A stretch of DNA of 6,942 nucleotides, from assembly GCA_905235315.1 (NCBI GenBank), contig CAJOLG010000093.1, positions 1 through 6,942 on the forward strand, read 5' to 3'. Below, one piece after another: positions 1-5,718 of this stretch (position 1 is its first letter; each line of letters starts with the position of its first letter). The translations under genes were made by a program, and so were the position numbers. Origin of the DNA: an uncultured Solobacterium sp. GTDB lineage: Bacteria > Bacillota_I > Bacilli_A > Erysipelotrichales > Erysipelotrichaceae. The notes beneath the pieces were generated by a model. That model was not told the origin of the DNA, made no database searches, and saw only the letters and a list, made by a program, of their open reading frames with translations.

Positions 1-191
1 TTGTTGTAGACCGTCTTGGCCTGCTGAAACGTATCATAGGCCCCTTCGATGATCTCTTCTGTCTCAAAATCAACAAGATGAAAATAACCGTCTGCGGTCA
101 CATCAACTGGTTCAAGTGCTTTTATCGGAACACGGACCATGGCAGCCGTAAGCAGAGCGGCTGAAAGTCCTGCTGTTATTTTTTTAAACAT
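1..191 (-). CDS. Start of a secreted protein of unknown function (partial, cut by the window edge)
   Basis: The first 63 codons are visible from an ATG at 191; the rest lies beyond base 1. I do not recognise the family. Residues 1-25 look like a Sec signal peptide: lysines at 3-4, a hydrophobic stretch from Ile5 to Val19, and a possible cleavage site after Ile-Lys-Ala (residue 25). There is no lipobox cysteine, so the protein is probably secreted or anchored elsewhere. The mature part begins LEPVDVTADGYFHLVDFE and is acidic. The start follows the upstream stop by 27 nt and is in the same frame, and no alternative ATG, GTG or TTG lies between them. I see no Shine-Dalgarno sequence before the ATG; the region is AT-rich and contains a TATAGT hexamer. 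The signal peptide makes the start credible, but the function is unknown. Confidence 0.7.
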   Translation of the reverse strand, partial: MFKKITAGLSAALLTAAMVRVPIKALEPVDVTADGYFHLVDFETEEIIEGAYDTFQQAKTVYN

Positions 192-218
192 ACAAAATAT
201 TTTACTATATTTTTCAGA

Positions 219-1091
219 TTAAGGAGCGATGTACAGCAGCATTACTTTAAACCCTTTTGCGTACTGTGACAGAAACTCATCAATATCCATGCGGTGACTG
301 GGTTTTCCGTATACCGCATTGAAAATATAAATACTGCCGTCATGGCGAATCCGGTATGCGCAGTAATGCGATCCGGGCTTCCTGGAATAGAGCAGAATCC
401 CGTTTTTACTGGCGGGCATCTTCTGCGCCGCTGCTTTCCTTCCAAACGCAGCTTTAACGGGAAGCCCCTTTCTGCGCAGATACAGAAACAGCTTAAAATA
501 GTTTTCGCCGAAGAGTTCTCCGGTCGGATCAAACCGTGAAAGTCCGTATGCGGTTTCCTTCATGGTCTGTTCATGCCCGTTCAGTTTCAGAATGTTATAT
601 GCGGCGATCCAGCCGCAGCCTTTATCCTTTGTCGAAAACCTGCCGAACGGAAGACGGTTCATCCGGCCCTGATCGATCAGATATCCTTCCCGGTCAAAGC
701 AGCTGTCCGGGATCAGGTACCGCCATTCCTCCACGGTCCGACGAAAGACCTCTCCTTTCGGATAAAACAGATTGCGCGGAAATACCGCTTTCATACGCGG
801 GTCATCGGAACAGGCATACAGATCTGTCGGGTGGTAGCTTCGAATCGCCTCATTTGCGGTGATCGCAAACGCGTGATGAATCAGATCGGAAGAGACCTCT
901 TCTTTGAATTCCGTCAAAACCAGCACGTGCCCGAGGCCGTCCGCTGTCAGGGATGCCCTGCCGATACATGTCATATTCTCCAGAATGAGAAAGGCGCGTG
1001 ACGGTTCTCTGTCCTTAAACATTAAAAGCTTCGCGGGCGTTGATTCCGCGCGAAGCGTTTCTTCGGGAGCTGCTGTCCGAAGATAAATCAT
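219..1091 (-). CDS. Hypothetical protein with C-terminal papain/C39-like cysteine peptidase-type domain and weak GNAT-like N-terminus
   Basis: This 290-residue protein is not one I can name. The C-terminal half (about 150-290) has the layout of a papain-like or C39-like fold: KGCGWIAAYN places a candidate nucleophile, Cys159, at the start of a helix; SHYCAYRI supplies His242 after a beta strand (GILLY); and YIFNAVYG supplies Asn258. The N-terminal part (about 30-125) has strand-strand-helix spacing faintly like a GNAT acetyltransferase, but I do not see the usual acetyl-CoA loop (R/Q-x-x-G-x-G/A), so that half may be degenerate or something else. There is no signal peptide or membrane segment, so it is probably cytoplasmic. 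The ATG is 2 nt after the Nudix stop. A GGAG SD lies 10 nt upstream inside the Nudix gene, which suggests translational coupling. Peptidase, amidase or transferase activity is inference only. Confidence 0.8.
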   Translation of the reverse strand: MIYLRTAAPEETLRAESTPAKLLMFKDREPSRAFLILENMTCIGRASLTADGLGHVLVLTEFKEEVSSDLIHHAFAITANEAIRSYHPTDLYACSDDPRMKAVFPRNLFYPKGEVFRRTVEEWRYLIPDSCFDREGYLIDQGRMNRLPFGRFSTKDKGCGWIAAYNILKLNGHEQTMKETAYGLSRFDPTGELFGENYFKLFLYLRRKGLPVKAAFGRKAAAQKMPASKNGILLYSRKPGSHYCAYRIRHDGSIYIFNAVYGKPSHRMDIDEFLSQYAKGFKVMLLYIAP

Positions 1092-1093
1092 TC

Positions 1094-1519
1094 TCAGAAG
1101 TCTCCGTCATCCAGTTCGCGGATAAAACGGACTGCTTTACGGAACAGCTGCCTGTCGTTATCGTAGGTCAGAAGAGCAGCAGCGTCGAGACGGTTTGCCC
1201 ACATGATCTCCGAAACTTCATCTTCCTGCCGTTTCAGCAGATTGCTCGCAGGAGACGCCAGAAACCAGACAACATCCTTTTCCACACCTTCCCGCGGGCT
1301 GTAATGTGTTTCTTCCCGGAACCCGCCTAAAAATCGAATATCCAGGCCGGTTTCCTCTTTTACTTCACGGCGGGCAGTTTCTGTTTCATCTTCGCTGCCT
1401 TCCGCATGCCCCTTTGGAAAGCACCAGTGCCCCTGGTTCTGACGGATGATCAGAACTTCAAGTTCCGGCGACTGCCGGAAAACCACTGCTCCGCAGGATT
1501 TCTCATAGTTATGTTTCAT
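1094..1519 (-). CDS. Nudix hydrolase, probable Ap4A hydrolase type (bis(5'-nucleosyl)-tetraphosphatase)
   Basis: The 141-residue protein carries a complete Nudix box at residues 37-59: Gly37, Glu43, then REVKEETGL, with the metal-binding glutamates at 52, 55 and 56. The flanking sequence (SCGAVVFR near the N-terminus, WCFPKGHAEGSEDE, and the later HYSPREGVEKDVVWFLA) resembles the asymmetric Ap4A hydrolase group (NUDT2-like), which cleaves diadenosine tetraphosphate to ATP and AMP. Other nucleotide or mRNA-cap-like substrates cannot be excluded from sequence. Length is normal for a single-domain Nudix enzyme and it should be cytosolic. The ATG is preceded by a good SD (AGAGGGG, about 6-7 nt spacing). 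It is the first gene of a probable three-gene unit with the 290-residue protein and the secreted protein. The family call is firm, the substrate less so. Confidence 0.9.
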   Translation of the reverse strand: MKHNYEKSCGAVVFRQSPELEVLIIRQNQGHWCFPKGHAEGSEDETETARREVKEETGLDIRFLGGFREETHYSPREGVEKDVVWFLASPASNLLKRQEDEVSEIMWANRLDAAALLTYDNDRQLFRKAVRFIRELDDGDF

Positions 1520-1575
1520 CTGTAACCCCTCTCAGATTCCTTCGCAGTTCAATATCTGAAAACGAACCTGCGTAT

Positions 1576-1590
1576 ATTAGTATACCTAAT
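1576..1590. promoter_or_regulatory. Inverted repeat overlapping the candidate Nudix promoter
   Basis: ATTAG and CTAAT arms (1576-1580 and 1586-1590) are perfect complements around a 5-nt centre. They cover the candidate -10 element of the Nudix gene, a typical place for a repressor site. Five-base arms in AT-rich DNA can arise by chance, and no regulator gene is visible nearby. Confidence 0.3.
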
Positions 1591-1607
1591 TATTGTCCGA
1601 ACAAAAA
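1579..1607 (-). promoter_or_regulatory. Candidate promoter of the Nudix unit
   Basis: Read on the minus strand, TATACT (1584-1579) is a good -10 hexamer. A weak -35, TTTTTG (1607-1602), lies 17 nt upstream. The start of transcription would fall about 50 nt before the Nudix ATG. The -35 lies within the T-tract of the metQ terminator, so the two units are packed with almost no spacer. The -10 is convincing; the -35 is poor. Confidence 0.4.
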
Positions 1608-1651
1608 GAAAAACCATCCGATCTCCGGAAAACCCGGAGTATCGGACGGTT
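1602..1651 (-). terminator. Rho-independent terminator of the metNIQ operon
   Basis: On the minus strand a long hairpin forms between 1651-1634 and 1628-1612: AACC/GGTT at the base, TCCGAT/ATCGGA in the middle and CTCCGG/CCGGAG at the top. It is broken by one wobble pair and a single bulged A, and the loop is five nucleotides. It is followed by a T-rich tail, TTTTTCTTTTT (about 1611-1603). It begins 14 nt after the metQ stop codon. Confidence 0.93.
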
Positions 1652-1665
1652 GTATAGGAGCTGAA

Positions 1666-2535
1666 TTACTTCACTGCCGGAATGACAGAGCCATCGCTCC
1701 AGTTATCGGTGATGAACTTGACAATCTCATCCGACTGCAGAACTTCGACAAGCGCCTTGATCTTCGCATCGTTCTCATGGCCTTCCTGGCATACAACGAT
1801 GTTTACATACGGGTTGTTCTGGTCAGCCTGCTCAAGCAGAAGTGCATCGCTGCTCGGTTTGAGTCCAGCGCCGATTGCGTAGTTTCCATTGATCGCAACC
1901 AGATCGGCCGCCGCATCATCGAGTGCGTTGGTGAGCTGTTCCGGGTTTACTTCGATCGAGAAATCAAAGTTGTGCGGGTTGTCAACGATGTCTTCTTTTG
2001 TGGCAGAAAGCGAGTCAACGCCGTCTTTCAGGGTGATCAGCCCTGCTTTTGCGAGGATCTCAAGAACGCGGCCGTGATCCGCTACCGAGTTGGATGTGAT
2101 GATATGTGCTCCGTCAGGAAGCTCATCGAGACTGGAATACTTCTTGGAGTAGAATCCGAACGGTTCGATATGAATGCCGCCGACATTGGAAATCTTATAA
2201 TCGTTCTCTGCTTTCTCGTTGTCAAAGAACGGAACATGCTGGAAGTAGTTGGCATCTGCGTCCCCGTCAGAAACGGCACGGTTCGGTGTGTAATAATCTT
2301 CGGTTTCAATGATCTCAAGATCAATGTTGTACTGTTCCTTGAGAATCGGCTTTACCTCATTGAGGATGACCTCATGCGGATTCGCGGTTGCGATTACGGT
2401 AAGCTTTTCCGCTTCCGCCGGCTCAGCAGCTGCGGTATCAGCCGCAGTGTTTGATCCTGCAGAAGAACCGCAGGCGGTGAGTGTCAGCGCAAGAACAGCA
2501 GCTGTCAGTGTTTTAAATACGTTTGAAGTTTTCAT
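1666..2535 (-). CDS. metQ: Methionine ABC transporter substrate-binding lipoprotein (MetQ/NlpA family)
   Basis: This 289-residue lipoprotein captures methionine outside the membrane and delivers it to MetI-MetN. The N-terminus is a type II signal peptide with lipobox L-T-A-C, so Cys22 should be the lipid-modified first residue of the mature protein. A low-complexity Ala/Glu linker (about 23-44) precedes the NlpA fold. Family landmarks are ANYFQHVPFF (95-104), IHIEPFGFYS (121-130), Arg156, INGNYA (215-220) and NPYVNIVV (241-248). The loop that in most relatives reads N-D-P-T-N before the G-R pair is here N-S-V-A-D (149-153), which may tune ligand choice. The ATG has an AAGGGG SD about 8 nt upstream and lies 23 nt after metI. 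The context of T-box, metN and metI makes methionine the likely ligand. Confidence 0.94.
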   Translation of the reverse strand: MKTSNVFKTLTAAVLALTLTACGSSAGSNTAADTAAAEPAEAEKLTVIATANPHEVILNEVKPILKEQYNIDLEIIETEDYYTPNRAVSDGDADANYFQHVPFFDNEKAENDYKISNVGGIHIEPFGFYSKKYSSLDELPDGAHIITSNSVADHGRVLEILAKAGLITLKDGVDSLSATKEDIVDNPHNFDFSIEVNPEQLTNALDDAAADLVAINGNYAIGAGLKPSSDALLLEQADQNNPYVNIVVCQEGHENDAKIKALVEVLQSDEIVKFITDNWSDGSVIPAVK

Positions 2536-2558
2536 TGTTTTTTCCCCTTTTCTGTTTT

Positions 2559-3215
2559 TTATCGTTTATCAATTTTTCGAACAATTGCATCACCGATCCA
2601 CTGAATCGCAAATACGATCAGAACGATGATGATGGTGGATGTATACAGTACGGCATTGTTGCGTCTCGCAAAACCGTACATGTAGGCAAGATTTCCGAGT
2701 CCGCCCGCTCCGATAGCGCCCGCCATCGCCGTATATCCGACGAGCGATATGCCGGTCACCGCAATACCGGACACGATTGCGGGAAGTGCTTCGGGAAGCA
2801 GCACCTTGCGGATGATCTGCATGTTTGATGCCCCCATTGCCTTGGAGGCTTCAATCGTTCCCTTATCCACTTCCTGAAATGCAATCACGCACATTCTTGC
2901 GTAAAACGGTGTGGATGCGACAATCAGCGGCGGCAATGCGGCTTTGGCTCCCAGCATCGTGCCGACAAGCGCCCTGGTGAGCGGAATCAGCAGGATCAGA
3001 AGGATCATGAACGGAATGGCACGCAGTACATTGACGACTATATCAGTCACCCGGTTTATGATCCGGTTCTGAAACAGACCGCCGGTCTGTGTACAATACA
3101 GCAGGATACCGATCATCAGGCCGAACACCGAAGCGCAGAACAGCGACACAAATGTCATGAAGACGGTCTCCCATACAGCGGTAAGCAGCTGATCAAAGTT
3201 TAATGTAGAACCCAT
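2559..3215 (-). CDS. metI: Methionine ABC transporter permease MetI
   Basis: This 218-residue integral membrane protein forms the channel of the methionine importer. I see about five hydrophobic segments (near residues 18-42, 59-81, 92-104, 144-170 and 190-207). The cytoplasmic EAA loop that docks onto the ATPase is present (EASKAMGASNMQIIRKVLLP, about 122-141), with the conserved Ala, Gly and Pro. Length matches the family. Two starts are possible. The ATG at 3215 sits 10 nt from a GGAGG SD. A GTG at 3221 overlaps the metN stop by 4 nt (GTGA) but is only 4 nt from that SD. I prefer the ATG on codon and spacing; the difference is two residues. Either way metN and metI are tightly coupled. Confidence 0.93.
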   Translation of the reverse strand: MGSTLNFDQLLTAVWETVFMTFVSLFCASVFGLMIGILLYCTQTGGLFQNRIINRVTDIVVNVLRAIPFMILLILLIPLTRALVGTMLGAKAALPPLIVASTPFYARMCVIAFQEVDKGTIEASKAMGASNMQIIRKVLLPEALPAIVSGIAVTGISLVGYTAMAGAIGAGGLGNLAYMYGFARRNNAVLYTSTIIIVLIVFAIQWIGDAIVRKIDKR

Positions 3216-3217
3216 AC

Positions 3218-4237
3218 TCACAGCACCTCCGCTTTCACGCCTTCTTCTACAAGTGTCTCGATAAAGATGTTGTACTCTTCATCCCGGCCGTGGTACAGGT
3301 GGAGATAGGTCACCCCGTACGGCCCGTCTGCCGAGTCACTGATGTTGGACGCAACGATACTGACCGGGAAACTCACCTTTCGGATCGCATTGGCAATCAA
3401 TGCATCATCGGTGTTGTTTCCGGTGAATGTCAGACGGAGCAGCTGTCCGTCCGGATATTTGTCTTTCAGCGTTTCCGCCAGTTCTTCAATCGTGGAATGA
3501 TCATCCACATTCTGAACAAACCGCTTTGTGATTTCATGACGCGGATGTTCGAAGAGATCCCTGACGGTACCTTCTTCCACGATTTTCCCGTCACTCATTA
3601 CCGCCATGCGGGAACACACCCGCTGTACGACTTCCATCTGATGCGTGATCATCACAATCGTGATGCCGAGCTCCTCATTGATCCGTTTCAGAAGATCCAG
3701 AATCTGTTCCGTCGTGTCCGGATCCAGTGCGGAAGTTGCTTCATCACAGAGCAGGATATGCGGATTGTTTGCCAGCGCACGGGCAATCCCGACACGCTGT
3801 TTCTGTCCGCCTGAGAGCTCGCTCGGATAGGCATTTTCTCTGCCGTCCAGGCCGACAAGATGAATCAGTTCCGAGGAGCGTTTGCGGCGTTCCGCCTTCG
3901 GTACGCCGGCAAATTCCAGAGGAAGCTCGATATTCATTCTTACTGTCCTTGACCAGAGCAGATTGAAGTGCTGGAAGATCATACCGATGTTGCGCCGTTC
4001 GGCAATGAGGTCCTTTTTATTCAAGGTCTGCATCGTGCGGCCGTCGATGATCACATCGCCGGCACTCTGTCGCTCGAGCTGATTGATGATCCGGACAAGG
4101 GTGCTTTTCCCGGCACCGGAATATCCGATAATACCGAAGATTTCACCGTCATTGATCGTAAGTGATACACCGTTGACAGCGTGAATCTGATCATCTTTGG
4201 TGTCGAATACTTTGGTAATATTCTTCAGTTCAATCAT
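3218..4237 (-). CDS. metN: Methionine ABC transporter ATP-binding protein MetN
   Basis: This 339-residue ATPase powers methionine import at the inner face of the membrane. Motifs in order are Walker A GYSGAGKST (38-46), Q-loop Gln89 in MIFQHFNLL, ABC signature LSGGQKQRVG (141-150), Walker B ILLCDE (161-166) with D-loop SALD, and switch His199 (ITHQM). The last 75 or so residues (265-339) form the NIL/ACT-like regulatory domain that binds methionine and lets internal methionine inhibit transport in characterised MetN proteins. I set the start at the ATG at 4237, which gives MIELKN and has an AAGGAG SD 8 nt upstream. The reading frame stays open upstream to a GTG at 4321, but that stretch is the T-box and terminator and should not be translated. 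It is the first gene of metN-metI-metQ. Confidence 0.96.
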   Translation of the reverse strand: MIELKNITKVFDTKDDQIHAVNGVSLTINDGEIFGIIGYSGAGKSTLVRIINQLERQSAGDVIIDGRTMQTLNKKDLIAERRNIGMIFQHFNLLWSRTVRMNIELPLEFAGVPKAERRKRSSELIHLVGLDGRENAYPSELSGGQKQRVGIARALANNPHILLCDEATSALDPDTTEQILDLLKRINEELGITIVMITHQMEVVQRVCSRMAVMSDGKIVEEGTVRDLFEHPRHEITKRFVQNVDDHSTIEELAETLKDKYPDGQLLRLTFTGNNTDDALIANAIRKVSFPVSIVASNISDSADGPYGVTYLHLYHGRDEEYNIFIETLVEEGVKAEVL

Positions 4238-4254
4238 TGCTCTTTCTCCTTTCC

Positions 4255-4290
4255 AAAAAATAAATCCCGTCCATAAATGCATGGACGGGA
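4255..4290 (-). terminator. Attenuator terminator of the met T-box leader
   Basis: On the minus strand a perfect 10-bp stem (4290-4281 with 4274-4265, TCCCGTCCAT/ATGGACGGGA) with a six-nucleotide loop is followed by TTTATTTTTT, giving a factor-independent terminator about 20 nt before the metN SD. Its 5' arm (the TCCC of GTCCC) is also needed for the antiterminator, so the two structures are mutually exclusive. Confidence 0.93.
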
Positions 4291-4516
4291 CGTGTTGTCT
4301 CGTGTTACCACCCTGCTTCACAGATACATCACTGCATCTGCCTCATTGAGTACCAACATACTCATTTCCGTTAACGGGGAATTCCGTCAGACCCTACATT
4401 TCGGATCTGCAGCTCCAAGACCATCTTCATGTGCACACAGCCGATCCCTTTTCAGCGTACGGGACTCTCTTCTGCGACAGAGTACACACTACTCTTCTTT
4501 TCACAGCCTTTCCAAT
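4261..4516 (-). ncRNA. T-box riboswitch (tRNA-Met sensing) leader of metNIQ
   Basis: The leader senses charging of a tRNA and sets readthrough into metN. The conserved T-box AGGGTGGTAACACG lies at 4314-4301; its TGGT can pair with the acceptor end ACCA, fitting the A discriminator of tRNA-Met. Stem I is readable: GAGTA (4494-4490), the AG-bulge sequence AGAGAG (4470-4465), a TCCC/GGGA helix closing a GCTG-containing distal loop (4464-4445), and the 3' side CACATGAAGATGG. The triplet after GAAG is ATG (4424-4422), a methionine specifier. GTGTGT/GCACAT pairs the two sides above the specifier loop. Antiterminator pairs GGG/CCC and ACG/CGT flank the TGGTAAC bulge and compete with the attenuator hairpin. 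Uncharged tRNA-Met should favour readthrough. I did not fold the RNA by computer. Confidence 0.93.
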
Positions 4517-4520
4517 AAGG

Positions 4521-4548
4521 AGTTTACCGCAAATGAAAATAAAGTCAA
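4521..4548 (-). promoter_or_regulatory. Sigma-A-type promoter of the met T-box operon
   Basis: On the minus strand TTGACT (4548-4543) and TAAACT (4526-4521) are separated by 16 nt. The start of transcription would fall near 4515, right at the 5' end of the T-box stem I. AT-rich sequence upstream could act as an UP element. Confidence 0.7.
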
Positions 4549-4553
4549 TCATG

Positions 4554-4565
4554 TTTTCATGAAAA
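4554..4565. repeat. Perfect 12-bp palindrome TTTTCATGAAAA upstream of the met promoter
   Basis: The sequence equals its own reverse complement and ends 5 bp upstream of the -35 hexamer. It could be a regulator site or merely part of an AT-rich upstream element. No matching second copy was noticed in the window. Confidence 0.35.
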
Positions 4566-4583
4566 TTGAAAATTTTTCCCGTC

Positions 4584-4608
4584 AAAAAAAGCCGGAATGT
4601 ATCCGGCT
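4584..4608 (-). terminator. Rho-independent terminator after ftsZ
   Basis: On the minus strand a 7-bp perfect stem AGCCGGA/TCCGGCT (4608-4602 with 4596-4590) with a five-nucleotide loop runs straight into seven T residues (4590-4584). It starts 7 nt after the ftsZ stop and separates the division operon from the met promoter. Confidence 0.93.
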
Positions 4609-4615
4609 GTAATAC

Positions 4616-5704
4616 TCAGTTGCGATGGAAGAATGCGGGAATTCCGTCATCGTCGTCATCGATTGCGGAAATGGATCCAAATCCGATTCCGTCATCTCTG
4701 GACATCGAAACAGAGCCCATCGGGCTGGCTGCGATCGCAGGTCCGTCACTCGGAATGAGATCCGGCTTCGGCAGATCGAATCCGGTTGCGATAACCGTAA
4801 CGATGATTGCTTCACCGATCTTATCATTGATGGCAACACCGAAGATGATATCAATATCAGAGCCGGCTGCGTCGCGAATATAATCAACTGCTTCCTGTGC
4901 ATCGTATGCGCTCATGGAAACGCCGCCCGTAACATTGACGATAGCGGATTTCGCACCGGAAATCTGTGCCTCGAGCAGCGGGGACTGGATTGCCTTCTCC
5001 GCAGCTTCCTGGGCCTTGTTTTCACCCTGCGCCATACCGATACCGATCAGGGCGCTTCCCTGACCTTCCATTACGGACCGGATATCCGCAAAGTCGAGGT
5101 TGATGATCGCAGGAACCGCAATCAGGTCGGTGATCGTCTGAACACCCTGACGCAGAATATTGTCGGCTTCCTTGAATGCATCCTCAAACGGAATATGGCC
5201 GATGACTTCCAGAACCTTGTTGTTGGAGATGATGATCAGGGAGTCGACATACTCCTTGAGCTGTTCCAGACCCTGCTCCGCCTGAATCATTCTCTTCTTG
5301 CCTTCAAAGTTAAACGGCTTTGTGACAATACCAACGGTAAGGCAGCCAAGTTCTTTTGCGATCTTCGCAAACATCGGAGACGCACCGGTACCGGTTCCTC
5401 CGCCGAGGCCTGCTGTAAGGAACACCATGTCGGTGCCTTCCATTGCCTTGCGGATTTCCTCTTCACTCTCTACCGCAGCCTTCCGTCCGTTGTCCGGATT
5501 GCCGCCGGCACCGAGGCCGGATTTTCCAAGCTGAATCTTGTTCTGAACCGGAGAAACATCGAGCGCCTGAAGATCGGTGTTCGCAATATAGAATTCAACA
5601 CCCTGAACGCCTTCCTGAACCATCCGGTTTACTGCGTTTCCGCCGGCTCCGCCAATGCCGAAAACCTTTATTCTAGCTACCTGGTTGTACATCAAATCTG
5701 CCAT
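4616..5704 (-). CDS. ftsZ: Cell division GTPase FtsZ
   Basis: FtsZ is the tubulin-like GTPase that polymerises at mid-cell into the Z ring. This 362-residue protein shows GIGGAGGNAVNRM (16-28) at the nucleotide pocket, the tubulin signature GGGTGTG (101-107), and the catalytic synergy loop NLDFAD (202-207) with Asn202, Asp204 and Asp207. The globular domain ends near 310 (VIATGFD). The linker is short (about 35-40 residues) and acidic, and the C-terminal peptide DGIPAFFHRN matches the family motif that binds FtsA and other partners, although the usual final basic run is reduced. The segment QLGKSGLGAGGNP (58-70) is about three residues shorter than B. subtilis or E. coli FtsZ as I recall them. 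The ATG at 5704 has an AGAGAGG SD. It follows ftsA by 14 nt and ends the operon at a terminator. Confidence 0.97.
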   Translation of the reverse strand: MADLMYNQVARIKVFGIGGAGGNAVNRMVQEGVQGVEFYIANTDLQALDVSPVQNKIQLGKSGLGAGGNPDNGRKAAVESEEEIRKAMEGTDMVFLTAGLGGGTGTGASPMFAKIAKELGCLTVGIVTKPFNFEGKKRMIQAEQGLEQLKEYVDSLIIISNNKVLEVIGHIPFEDAFKEADNILRQGVQTITDLIAVPAIINLDFADIRSVMEGQGSALIGIGMAQGENKAQEAAEKAIQSPLLEAQISGAKSAIVNVTGGVSMSAYDAQEAVDYIRDAAGSDIDIIFGVAINDKIGEAIIVTVIATGFDLPKPDLIPSDGPAIAASPMGSVSMSRDDGIGFGSISAIDDDDDGIPAFFHRN

Positions 5705-5718
5705 AATTGGTACCTCTC

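Noticed and set aside
573..1001. Plus-strand open frames opposite the 290-residue gene
   Set aside because: They are in shadow frames of a minus-strand gene that has coherent motifs, good spacing and an SD.
1777..2454. Plus-strand open frame of 225 codons opposite metQ
   Set aside because: It is antisense to a clear lipoprotein gene and has a cysteine- and arginine-rich composition typical of shadow frames.
4261..4516. S-box (SAM) riboswitch as the leader of metNIQ
   Set aside because: The T-box core motif, AG-bulge and antiterminator/terminator pair identify it as a T-box; I see no S-box conserved core.
4277..4612. Plus-strand open frame across the metN-ftsZ intergenic region
   Set aside because: The region is fully explained by the T-box leader, met promoter and ftsZ terminator on the minus strand, and the predicted peptide is unlike any family I know.
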